A DNA stretch of 32,445 bases from Deltaproteobacteria bacterium (lineage in GTDB: Bacteria; Desulfobacterota; Syntrophia; Syntrophales; UBA5619), in contig JAPLJY010000123.1 of assembly GCA_026388345.1 (NCBI GenBank), positions 1 to 32,445 on the forward strand, read 5' to 3'. Under the pieces are notes generated by a model that was not told the DNA's origin, made no database searches, and saw only the letters and a program-made list of their open reading frames with translations. This document shows positions 1 through 7,191 of the stretch, in pieces (position 1 is the stretch's first letter; the number at the start of each line of letters is the position of its first letter). The translations under genes were made by a program, and so were the position numbers.

Positions 1-1461
1 GATGACGAGGCTCATGCCGGGGAGGTGGAAGCCTCCGCTGATCCGGCCCTCCCGAAGGAGAAGGGCGCCGGGGACGCCGTCCCCTTCGATCCCGTCAAGG
101 AATGGACCGGTCCCTTTCCGGACGGGGAGGTCGTACCGCGCAAGGAGCTGGCCCATCCGCTGCATGCACTCCTGCCCGCCGCAGACGAAGACGACCCGGT
201 TTCCCTCCCCGAGCCAGCCCCGGATCTTCTCCGCGAGCGGCCGGAGGAGGCCGGCCTCTTCCGCTTCCGTCTGGGCCGTCCCGCCGACGGCGATGTCCCG
301 TTCAGGATGGAACCGGACGGAAGGGCGGGCGTCACCCCCGGTTCCGAGGGCAAGACCTTCAAGATGGAGCTGCCGCATCCCCTGCCGGCGCCCCGAAACC
401 TCCGCCGCGGTGAGATAGGCCGATTCCTTTTCCAGATGGAACCGTTCCTGGTCATGGGCCTTGAGGAGGAACCGGTCAAGGTCGTTTTCGATCTTCTCTC
501 CGGCCTGTCCGACGGCAAGCGGATCATCAAGGACGAGGAGGCCGGCCGCCGGTAGGTAGTCGAAGAGCGTGCCGAGGCCGTGATCCCCGGGCTCTTCGCC
601 CCCCGCGGCATCGTAGAAGAGGGAATGGAACAGGGGGTTCACCGCGGAGCCGAGGCCGGTCGCAATCATCTCGGCGAGTTTGTCCTTCACTACCCGCGGG
701 AGTTCCAACTCATTGGACCGGCGGCGGATGTTCCGAACGGCCCTCTCCCGCCTTTCGGGTGTGAGGATCACCTCCCGGGCGGGGAAAAGCATGAATTCGG
801 CGAGTTCCTGGATGGAACGCTGGGTGGCCTCGTCGAACGCGCGGATCGATTCCAGCTCGTCGCCGAAGAACTCCAGCCGGAACGGGTGCGGGGCAGACGG
901 AGGGTAGAGATCGATCATGTTCCCCCGGACGCTGAACTCCCCCTTCCCTTCCACGAGCGTGACGCGGCCGTAACCCCCCTCGGTCAGCTTCCCGACCAGT
1001 TCATCCCGCTCCCGGATATCGCCCACGGAGATCCATTCTACATAGCCTTCGAGGACCTCCCGCGGAATCACCTTCTGCATGAGGGCGCGGGCGGGAATCA
1101 CCAGGACGGCGGGTCCGCCGTACGCCATGCGGTGGAAGACCTCCAGGCGGGCGAGTTCCGTCTCCCGCTGGAATGCAAACATGTCCGTCGTCAGAAGATC
1201 CCAGGAGGGCAATAGAACCGCCTGATCCTCCCCGAGGAAGAGGGAGAGATCCCGGACGAAGGTCTCGGCCTCCTTCTCCGTTGGGGAAATCACGATGAGC
1301 GGACGGCGCAGTTGCTGGAAGAGCAGGGCCATGAGGAAGGCGCGGGCCGATCCCTCCAGGCCGCCAACGGCGATCCGCTCCTCCCCGCGGCCCAACCGCT
1401 CCTGCAGCTCCCGCAGCGCGGGATCGACTGGATTCTTTCGGTTTTCGACGATCTTTCTCAC
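1..1461 (-). CDS. mfd: Transcription-repair coupling factor Mfd, N-terminal part (cut by window edge)
   Basis: Mfd displaces RNA polymerase stalled at DNA lesions and recruits the UvrABC excision machinery. About 487 codons are present; the RNAP-interaction and translocase domains lie beyond position 1. The reading frame is open from the window edge and shows the UvrB-like N-terminal module: GGLEGSARAF near residue 30, then PLIVISPTEKEAE, a VIPARALMQKVIP segment, and GEFSVRGNMIDLYPP followed by PFRLEFFGDELESIR, which is the typical Mfd/UvrB homology block. No ATG precedes the conserved region in frame. The GTG at 1461 (VRKIVENRK) is the best start, though its ribosome site is weak. It lies about 90 bases downstream of nadA on the same strand. 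Family assignment is secure; the exact start is not. Confidence 0.93.
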   Translation of the reverse strand, partial: MRKIVENRKNPVDPALRELQERLGRGEERIAVGGLEGSARAFLMALLFQQLRRPLIVISPTEKEAETFVRDLSLFLGEDQAVLLPSWDLLTTDMFAFQRETELARLEVFHRMAYGGPAVLVIPARALMQKVIPREVLEGYVEWISVGDIRERDELVGKLTEGGYGRVTLVEGKGEFSVRGNMIDLYPPSAPHPFRLEFFGDELESIRAFDEATQRSIQELAEFMLFPAREVILTPERRERAVRNIRRRSNELELPRVVKDKLAEMIATGLGSAVNPLFHSLFYDAAGGEEPGDHGLGTLFDYLPAAGLLVLDDPLAVGQAGEKIENDLDRFLLKAHDQERFHLEKESAYLTAAEVSGRRQGMRQLHLEGLALGTGGDARPSVRFHPERDIAVGGTAQTEAEEAGLLRPLAEKIRGWLGEGNRVVFVCGGQECMQRMGQLLARYDLPVRKGTGPFLDGIEGDGVPGALLLREGRISGGFHLPGMSLVI

Positions 1462-1549
1462 AGCAGGCCCCGCAAAAAAGACCCCTTTCGATCGGATGAT
1501 TTCAGGGTGATCCTCATTCCCTTTACCCTCGCCGGGTTCGCTGCACGCA

Positions 1550-2461
1550 TCAGGAGAGGGCGAGCATCCGGTCGAGGGCCCGCTTCGCCGGGACCCGGAT
1601 CTCCTCGGGCACCCGGATCACGTTTTTCATCCCCCGAAGGGCATCGCGGATATCCTCAAGGGTGGTCAGCTTCATCGTGCGGCAGATCAGATTGCCGGAG
1701 GCGGGGATGAAGGTCTTGTCCGGGGACTCCTTCTTCAGCTTCACAATCACCCCCTCCTCCGTCCCGAGGATGATCTCCCGCGCGAGGGATTTCGCCGCGA
1801 AGCGGATGATCCCTGCCGTGCTTCCCACAAAATCCGCAAGCGCCAGGACCTCGGTCCGGCATTCCGGATGGGCGGCGAACGGGGCGCCGGGGTGAAGGGC
1901 CTTCGTCCGCGCAACCTCTTCCGGCGTCAGAAAATGGTGCACCGGGCAGTAGCCGTTCCAGGGGATGATCTTCTTGTCGGTGAAACCCGCCGTGTACCGG
2001 GCGAGATTGCCGTCCGGGATCATCAGGACCTCCTGCGCCTCCGTCAGGAAATTCACAACCTTGACCGCGTTGGCCGATGTGCAGCAGATGTCGCTTCCGG
2101 CCTTGATCGCCGCACTTGAGTTGACGTAGGCCACGACGGCGGCGCCCGGATGTTTCTTCTTCGCCTCCGCAAGCTGCTCCGGTGTGATCATGTCGGCGAG
2201 CGGGCAGCCGGCCTCCGGCCGGGGCAGAAGGACGATCTTTTCCGGCGAGACAATCGCGGCGCTCTCCGCCATGAAATGGACGCCGGCGAAAACGATCACC
2301 TCGGCTTCCGTCCGGGCAGCCTCGATGCTCAGGGCGAGCGAATCGCCGAGGATATCGGCAATCTCCTGGATCTCCTCCCGCTCATAATAATGGACGATCA
2401 GGATGGCGTTCTTCTCCCGGAGGAGCTTCCGGATCTCGTTCTGCAGTGTCGCGACTTCCAT
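1550..2461 (-). CDS. nadA: Quinolinate synthase NadA
   Basis: NadA condenses iminoaspartate with dihydroxyacetone phosphate to quinolinate in de novo NAD synthesis, using a [4Fe-4S] cluster. Visible hallmarks are [15 protein letters not shown] near the N-terminus, [27 protein letters not shown], the [14 protein letters not shown] segment, [17 protein letters not shown] and [15 protein letters not shown]. The cysteines of GCPLADM, YCPVHH and LICRTMK are the likely cluster ligands. An in-frame GTG at 2524 would add 21 residues. I prefer the ATG at 2461 because family members begin a few residues before this conserved helix, giving about 303 residues, and because a TATTAT box at 2526-2531 on this strand would place a transcript start after that GTG. 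It is transcribed towards mfd and divergently from moeA. Confidence 0.95.
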   Translation of the reverse strand: MEVATLQNEIRKLLREKNAILIVHYYEREEIQEIADILGDSLALSIEAARTEAEVIVFAGVHFMAESAAIVSPEKIVLLPRPEAGCPLADMITPEQLAEAKKKHPGAAVVAYVNSSAAIKAGSDICCTSANAVKVVNFLTEAQEVLMIPDGNLARYTAGFTDKKIIPWNGYCPVHHFLTPEEVARTKALHPGAPFAAHPECRTEVLALADFVGSTAGIIRFAAKSLAREIILGTEEGVIVKLKKESPDKTFIPASGNLICRTMKLTTLEDIRDALRGMKNVIRVPEEIRVPAKRALDRMLALS

Positions 2462-2502
2462 CTCCTTCAACCTCGAATAGCGGATGAATTGCCCCGAAAC
2501 GG

Positions 2503-2530
2503 TTGCGGGCTTAACGGTAATCACTATAAT
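2503..2530 (+). promoter_or_regulatory. Candidate sigma-70 promoter for moeA
   Basis: TTGCGG at 2503-2508 and a perfect TATAAT at 2525-2530 are separated by 16 bases, in the divergent nadA/moeA gap. The transcript would begin near 2537, about 130 bases before the moeA ATG. The -35 match is moderate; the -10 is exact. Confidence 0.45.
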
Positions 2531-2668
2531 ATTGAATGCATTTATTCAAGCGGTAATCCATCCTAAGATGTTGCAACAAATCCCCCGCCCCCGTCCTTAC
2601 CTTCTCTATTGACAGCGGAAAATGATTCGGATAGCGTCAGCCCAGACTCGGGAACGCAGGTAAACGCC

Positions 2669-3907
2669 ATGATTCGTGTCGAAGAGGCCCAGAAGAAGAT
2701 ACTGGATGCGGTTTCTCCGCTTGGGGTGGAGAAGGTGAATCTCCTCGACGCGCTGGGAAGGGTGATCGGGGAGGATATCTATGCCGGGCGGGCGATCCCG
2801 CCGAAGGACAACTCGGCGATGGACGGCTATGCCCTCCGTGCGGGAGACACCCGCGGCGCGTCGGAGGAAACCCCGGCGATCCTGGAGGTCGTCGAGGAGA
2901 TCCCCGCCGGGTCCATCCCTGAAAAGCGGATCGGACCGGGGCAGGCAGCGCGGATCATGACCGGCGCGCCGGTTCCGGAAGGCGCCGACGCCGTCATCCG
3001 GATGGAAGACAGCCGGAAAGAAGACGGCCGTGTTGCGATCCTCGCCGGGGCGGAGGTCGGACAGGACATCCGCCGCGCGGGCGAGGACGTGCAGCCGGCA
3101 GAAAAGGTGATCTCCCGGGGCGAGGTCATCCGGCCCGCCGAGGTCGGCATGCTGGCCGCGCTGGGACGCTCTTTTATCTCCGTTCACCAGCGACCGCTCA
3201 TCGCCGTCGTCGCGACGGGGGACGAGCTCACGGACATCGACGATCCCCCGTCGCCGTGGAAGATCGTGGGCAGCAACAGCTATTCGCTCGCCGCCCTTGT
3301 TCTCGACTGCGGCGCCGTCCCCATGCAGATCGGAATCGCGAAGGACCGGCGGGAGGACCTCATCGCAAAATTCCGGGCCGCCATGCGGGCCGATCTGATC
3401 GTCTCCTCCGGGGGCGTCTCCGTCGGGGACTGCGACCTCGTCAAGGAGGTCATGATGGAGGAGGGAAACCGCATGCAGTTCTGGCAGGTCGCCATGAAAC
3501 CGGGGCGGCCGCTGGCTTTCGGCGCGCTGGGGGAGGTCCCCATCGTCGGCCTGCCGGGAAATCCCGTCTCCGCAATGGTCTCCTTCGAACAGTTCATCCG
3601 CCCCGCGATCCTCAAGATGATGGGGCACACGAACCTCTTCCGGCGGATCGTCCGGGCTCGTCTTGGTGAGGATATCAGCAAGAAGTCCGGCATCCGCCAT
3701 TTCATCCGGGCCAGGATCCGCCGGGATGAAGACGGCTACACCGTCGTCACGACGGGCGACCAGGGCTCCGGTATCTTGAAGTCAATGGTCCGGGCGAACG
3801 GCTTGATCATCCTGCCGGAAGAGGCCACAAGGGTCCGGGCGGGAGAAACAGTCGCCGTCCAGCTCCTCGACAACTCCCTCGATCGGACGTCGGAGCCGGG
3901 TTATTAG
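2669..3907 (+). CDS. moeA: Molybdopterin molybdenumtransferase MoeA
   Basis: MoeA inserts molybdate into adenylated molybdopterin, the last step of molybdenum cofactor assembly. About 412 residues match the family length. Motifs in order are PPKDNSAMDGYALR near residues 44-57, MTGAPVPEGADAVIRMED, VVATGDELT, GSNSYSLAALV, SSGGVSVGDCDLVKEV (the molybdopterin-binding MoaB/Mog-like loop) and VGLPGNPVSAMVSFEQF. A TTG at 2609 would add 20 unconserved residues. The ATG at 2669 begins MIRVEEAQKKIL, the usual MoeA start, with a GCAGG ribosome site ahead. Its position directly before selC fits an organism making Mo/W selenoenzymes such as formate dehydrogenase, but that link is inference. Confidence 0.95.
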   Translation: MIRVEEAQKKILDAVSPLGVEKVNLLDALGRVIGEDIYAGRAIPPKDNSAMDGYALRAGDTRGASEETPAILEVVEEIPAGSIPEKRIGPGQAARIMTGAPVPEGADAVIRMEDSRKEDGRVAILAGAEVGQDIRRAGEDVQPAEKVISRGEVIRPAEVGMLAALGRSFISVHQRPLIAVVATGDELTDIDDPPSPWKIVGSNSYSLAALVLDCGAVPMQIGIAKDRREDLIAKFRAAMRADLIVSSGGVSVGDCDLVKEVMMEEGNRMQFWQVAMKPGRPLAFGALGEVPIVGLPGNPVSAMVSFEQFIRPAILKMMGHTNLFRRIVRARLGEDISKKSGIRHFIRARIRRDEDGYTVVTTGDQGSGILKSMVRANGLIILPEEATRVRAGETVAVQLLDNSLDRTSEPGY

Positions 3908-4092
3908 TAATATCGCTCTTTCAACAGAAGATGAACGCTCGTTGATTCCGGCGGGTCCGCGGAGATACGCCCTCTCTTTCCCCGTCCCTTCTCCGTCCGG
4001 ATAGCGGGCAATGGAAACGCTTTGTGCGGGAGGGTTGCCTGACTGCGATCGCGCCTTTCATTCCAAAATCGGATGTGTTATAGAGACGCCAC

Positions 4093-4190
4093 GGAAGTGC
4101 AAAGGTCACTGGTGGGCCTCCCGGACTTCAAATCCGGAGTGGGGGGCTAGTACCCTCCCAGGTGGGTTCGATTCCCATGCACTTCCGCCA
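4093..4190 (+). tRNA. selC: Selenocysteine tRNA (anticodon TCA)
   Basis: The gene folds as tRNA-Sec. The acceptor stem is 8 bp, GGAAGTGC (4093-4100) with GCACTTCC (4179-4186), then discriminator G and an encoded CCA (4188-4190). The anticodon arm is CCGGA-CTTCAAA-TCCGG, giving anticodon TCA. The long variable arm pairs GGGGGG with CCCTCC, and the T arm is GTGGG-TTCGATT-CCCAT. It implies that UGA is recoded as selenocysteine in this host. A TATAGA box at 4079-4084 could be the -10 element, about 9 bases before the mature 5' end. The 3' end borders a convergent tyrosine integrase, so this is the likely attachment site of the element to the right. Confidence 0.95.
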
Positions 4191-4232
4191 TTTAATTTCA
4201 AGCACTTAGCGAGTGTCATGGTTTCCATCCTA

Positions 4233-5387
4233 CTACCCCTTCGCCCTTGAATCGGAAATTGTGCCCGTAATTGTGCCCGTGGATTCGAGGATTGTGCCCG
4301 GATTTGTGCCCGTGGTTTTCTTTGGGCGGGTGTCTTCGATTTCTTTCAGGTGGGTGTCGAGACGTTGTGCGGCCTGTTTCAGATCTTCCTCGTTGGTGAT
4401 GTTGTACCGCTGAAAAATGCTTCTGGTCTTGTGACCGCTGATCTTCATGGCAACCGTCTCCGAGACGCCGGAGCGGACCAGGTTCCGCACCCCGGAGCGC
4501 CGCAGGTCGTGGAAGACCTTCCCCGATAGCTTGGCCTTCCGGCAGGCCGTCCGCCAGGCGGCCATGAAATTCCTAATCGGCTGCGCCTCAAGCTTGCCCT
4601 CGGGGGACAGGGCTTCCCGGAAAAAGACATATTCGCAATCCGGCCAGGCCCGCTCCTTGAGGATCAGCTGGTTCCGGAGGCAGTCGTAGAGTTCCCCGGC
4701 CAGATAGATGACCCGGGGCTTCCGGTTCTTCGTGTCGACGGCGTGCAGGGTGATCTTCCGTTCAAAGATGTTCACCTGCTCCCACCGGAGATTGAGCACC
4801 TCGCGCTTCCGCATCCCGGTCAGATACCCCATGGTCAAGACCGGCTTCAGGCGATCCGGCAGGACCTCCATCAGCCGCCGGTATTCGTCATGCTCGAAGA
4901 ACACCTCCCGCGGCTCCGCCTCCTGCAGCTTGGGGATGAACGGCAGGTTGAGCACCTTCTGCGGCGTCTGCCTGGCCCCCAGGGACATCATCCGCCGCAA
5001 GGCCGACAGTTCGCGGTTGACCGTGCCGTTGCTGGCCCCTTCCTGCTTGCGTTTCAGGATGTAGCGTTCCACCTGATTGGTGGTGATGTGGATCGCCTTC
5101 ATCCCCTTGAAGACCTTGTCCAGGTGATTGAGGCTCAGTTTCGTGCGGTCCAGGGATCGCCGGGCATTGAGCTCATAATCGTTGAGCAGGTCCTTCTTCA
5201 GATCCTCGTAGGTGACCTTCTCCACCTTCAGACCCTGAAATTTCCCCTCGACCACCTGGCCTTCCCGACGCTGTAAAAATTTCTTTGCCTCCGTTTCCTT
5301 CTCGGTCCTAGCGCTTTCCCGAAAAGGTTTCCCGTCCCGGTAGTACTTGACCCACCAGGTGTGCCCCCGTAAAAAGATCATACCCAT
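4233..5387 (-). CDS. Tyrosine-family site-specific integrase
   Basis: This recombinase would integrate and excise the element at selC. It has 384 residues: an N-terminal arm-binding-like region (WWVKYYRDGKPFRES), a SAM-like core-binding domain (about 60-150), and a catalytic domain from about 165. The catalytic set is complete: R193 in LTGMRKREVLNLRW, K220, H293 and R296 in HDLRRSG, H319 in SGHKT, and Y328 in FQRYNI. After residue 350 the tail is repetitive (TGTNPGTILESTGTITGT), encoded by four TTGTGCCCG repeats. It ends 42 bases from selC and faces it. Its ribosome site AGGAGG lies inside the final codons of the XRE gene, so the two are translationally linked. The fold and function are secure; the target site is inferred from adjacency. 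Confidence 0.93.
   Translation of the reverse strand: MGMIFLRGHTWWVKYYRDGKPFRESARTEKETEAKKFLQRREGQVVEGKFQGLKVEKVTYEDLKKDLLNDYELNARRSLDRTKLSLNHLDKVFKGMKAIHITTNQVERYILKRKQEGASNGTVNRELSALRRMMSLGARQTPQKVLNLPFIPKLQEAEPREVFFEHDEYRRLMEVLPDRLKPVLTMGYLTGMRKREVLNLRWEQVNIFERKITLHAVDTKNRKPRVIYLAGELYDCLRNQLILKERAWPDCEYVFFREALSPEGKLEAQPIRNFMAAWRTACRKAKLSGKVFHDLRRSGVRNLVRSGVSETVAMKISGHKTRSIFQRYNITNEEDLKQAAQRLDTHLKEIEDTRPKKTTGTNPGTILESTGTITGTISDSRAKG
4259..4312. repeat. Four TTGTGCCCG repeats, possible integrase arm-type sites
   Basis: TTGTGCCCG occurs at 4259, 4271, 4292 and 4304: two pairs, each spaced 12 bases, with 33 bases between pairs. They lie 70-120 bases from the selC 3' end, inside the last codons of the integrase, where they encode TGT/PGT motifs. 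Short direct repeats close to an attachment site are typical of arm-binding sites for tyrosine integrases. A simple repetitive protein tail is the alternative. Confidence 0.4.
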
Positions 5388-5393
5388 GACATG

Positions 5394-5609
5394 TCAAACC
5401 TCCTTTCTCTTCTTGCCTCTCATCCGGGGCTTCAGCTCGCCACCCTTCGATTCCAGATAGGCCAAGGCCAAATGCAGAAATGAAGGAATCGGGCGGTCGC
5501 CCCGTTCCCATCTGGAAACAGACAAGGGAATGACGCCCAGGACCCGCGCCAATTGGCCCTGGCTCCATCCGCACCGCTGTCTCCAATCCCTGAGTTCTCC
5601 GCTGGTCAT
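5394..5609 (-). CDS. Cro/C1-type HTH transcriptional regulator
   Basis: This 71-residue protein is almost entirely one HTH_3 domain: LRDWRQRCGWSQGQLARVLG, then SVSRWERGDRPIPSFLHLAL, with the classic recognition-helix pattern SxxxWErG. A basic tail (RGKKRKEV) follows. It is the first gene of a two-gene unit with the integrase; its stop is 6 bases before the integrase ATG and its end carries the integrase ribosome site. It probably controls integrase expression (inference). No good ribosome site is visible before its own ATG. Confidence 0.85.
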   Translation of the reverse strand: MTSGELRDWRQRCGWSQGQLARVLGVIPLSVSRWERGDRPIPSFLHLALAYLESKGGELKPRMRGKKRKEV

Positions 5610-5652
5610 GGGTTATTTATATTCCTCTGGATAAGGTTTTGGAAGTCTTTTT

Positions 5653-5844
5653 TTAAGAAGAAATCTGCGTTTTGCTGCTCTCGATCCAGGTATCCATATC
5701 CCGGATGTCGAGCAACAGACGTCGGCCGTCCTTGACAAAGGGGATCTTCCCGGCCCAGAGCATTTCGCGGACCGCCCAGACTGTACGGCCCAGATAAACG
5801 GCAGATTCTTTGATCGAGTAAAGCCGTTTGGGTATGATCCGCAT
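5653..5844 (-). CDS. Excisionase-type HTH_17 DNA-binding protein
   Basis: This is a small protein of about 63 residues. RLYSIKESAVYLGRTVWAVR followed by MLWAGKIPFVKDGRRLLLDI and DMDTWIESSK is the standard HTH_17/AlpA layout, with an HTH and then a beta wing. Such proteins act as recombination directionality factors or as local regulators in integrative elements. I start it at the ATG at 5844 (MRIIPKRLYS); an upstream in-frame start at 5892 would add 16 residues that do not look conserved. It lies two genes from the integrase, consistent with an excisionase role, which remains inference. Confidence 0.78.
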   Translation of the reverse strand: MRIIPKRLYSIKESAVYLGRTVWAVREMLWAGKIPFVKDGRRLLLDIRDMDTWIESSKTQISS

Positions 5845-5987
5845 CGGAGTGCATGTCCCCTGCGCCTTCTTTGACGGAGTGCTTGCCAGCATATTAATGC
5901 CCCTGTCACCAAATTGTAAGCGTCGTCAGCATGCGAATTTATGGTCGGTGATCGCGATCCGCCTTTGCCTTTCCATTCGTTGCCTGC

Positions 5988-6179
5988 CTAAGAATCATCC
6001 CGCTGCCTCTCCTCGAAGGCCCGGAGCTCTTCCGCAGGCACCCTGATGCAACCCCTGAGACGGATTGCCTTCATGTCGCCCATGTCGATGAGGCGATAGA
6101 CCGTTTGTTCGCAAACGGAGAAATAGCAGGCGACCTCATCCACACGGTAGTATCTTTTTGTGGTCGCTTTCTCGTCCAT
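5988..6179 (-). CDS. Second excisionase-type HTH_17 protein
   Basis: This is 63 residues with a clear HTH_17 pattern: YYRVDEVACYFSVCEQTVYR, then LIDMGDMKAIRLRGCIRVPA and EELRAFEERQR. It is similar in layout to the neighbouring HTH_17 protein but clearly diverged. One may act as excisionase and the other as regulator; the sequence does not say which. The 95 bases between the two show no further feature that I can support. A GAGGG ribosome-site-like stretch abuts the ATG. Confidence 0.78.
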   Translation of the reverse strand: MDEKATTKRYYRVDEVACYFSVCEQTVYRLIDMGDMKAIRLRGCIRVPAEELRAFEERQRDDS

Positions 6180-6269
6180 CCCTCGGCCACCTCACCGGCT
6201 AGGTGCGTGGGTTACCCCTCGCAAAAAGTTTTAATCCGTAGGATGCGCCGTCTCGGCACTCATTTTTGG

Positions 6270-6752
6270 TTAGGGCATGCCGTCTCGACCTCTTTTCCAA
6301 CCACCCCCGGACCCCTTCCTGCCACCCTTTTTCCGAAAGCTGAACTTCCTCAGGTGGCGGGCCCGGGCGGTTTTGTCTCCGGATGACGGGTCGCGCCTTT
6401 CCGGCCGCTTCTGAAACCAGGCCCGCAACTGCTGTTCTTCAGGAAGGTCCGGATCGAGGCCGGCGATCCCCTTCCGGATCACGACCAGGCGGCTAAGCAT
6501 CTCGAGGGTAAAATACCCGGCACCGCTGCCAGCGACCTTGGCAATCCTCCTTTGCGCCTTGATCCAGGGGCGGCCCCCCTGAGACCGGGAACGGCAGATC
6601 TCCTCGTCGGGGTACCAGATCCCCTTGAGACTGCTCGGGTCCAGTGGGCAGAGCGGCGCGAGGCAGGACTCGAAAAGCGTGCAGGCCGGGTGATGCCCCG
6701 AGGGGCCCTGCTCAGGATCACGGTGTTCTGTCATGGGGCACCGCTCAACCAT
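6270..6752 (-). CDS. Cys-rich hypothetical protein of the integrated element
   Basis: Family not recognised. It has 160 residues. Residues 23-53 contain four cysteines (ACTLFESC, PLCPLD, EEICRS) around a WYPDEEICRS segment, suggesting a metal or iron-sulfur site. The middle (WIKAQRRIAKVAGSGAGYFT) is basic, and the C-terminus is very basic and glycine-rich (RKKGGRKGSGGGW), which suggests nucleic-acid contact. The start ATG at 6752 overlaps the end of the upstream zinc-ribbon gene by 8 bases, so the two are probably translated together; an ATG at 6734 is an alternative. By position it belongs to the replication module. Confidence 0.6.
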   Translation of the reverse strand: MVERCPMTEHRDPEQGPSGHHPACTLFESCLAPLCPLDPSSLKGIWYPDEEICRSRSQGGRPWIKAQRRIAKVAGSGAGYFTLEMLSRLVVIRKGIAGLDPDLPEEQQLRAWFQKRPERRDPSSGDKTARARHLRKFSFRKKGGRKGSGGGWKRGRDGMP

Positions 6753-7191
6753 ATGCCTGCATCCCTTCCCTTCCGGGCCTGGTCAGCGAATAGCCGCGGG
6801 CCTCCAGATCGGCGAGAAACGCCACCGGTACACCGTTCAGGTTCGACCGCTTGCACCGGCCGCAGCGGAAGAGGTACAGGCTCCCCATCCGGAACAGGCT
6901 GATCAGACCGTAACCGTCGCAATCCGGGCACTCCTCTTCGGTGAGCCTGTGCGTCCGCCGATGGGGATGATCCTCCAGCCACTGCTGCCAGAGCTCCCGC
7001 ATCACCAAGGGCAGGTTCCTCGGGTAGGACTCGTGCCGGATCCGGATCTGTCCGCTCATCCAGTCGATTGGCTCGTCGGGGATGTGCTTCACCCCCTGGA
7101 ACCAGAGGTCGAGCGTTTCCTCCCGAGGGTCCCGGCGCTCGTAGTAGAAGCAGAGCCCCTTCACGAAGTCGTGGAAGACTTTTTCAACCAT
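6745..7191 (-). CDS. Zinc-ribbon hypothetical protein downstream of the replication gene
   Basis: Family not recognised; about 148 residues. The N-terminal half (VEKVFHDFVKGLCFYYERRD, ELWQQWLEDHPHRR) looks helical. The C-terminal half has a CPDCDGYG...CGRCKR pair of CxxC knuckles 22 residues apart, a zinc ribbon. I start it at the ATG at 7191 (MVEKVFHDF), which overlaps the last 31 bases of the replication gene. A longer frame reaching back to 7386 is only the shadow of that gene. Proteins of this size and zinc pattern commonly follow phage replication genes, but I assign no function. Confidence 0.65.
   Translation of the reverse strand: MVEKVFHDFVKGLCFYYERRDPREETLDLWFQGVKHIPDEPIDWMSGQIRIRHESYPRNLPLVMRELWQQWLEDHPHRRTHRLTEEECPDCDGYGLISLFRMGSLYLFRCGRCKRSNLNGVPVAFLADLEARGYSLTRPGREGMQAYG

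Noticed and set aside
12..1215. Open frames on both strands over the left end
   Set aside because: They are shadows of the Mfd reading frame, which alone has family motifs.
2606..3700. 364-residue minus-strand frame over moeA
   Set aside because: It is antisense to moeA; Asp/Arg/Gly-rich composition is typical of a shadow frame.
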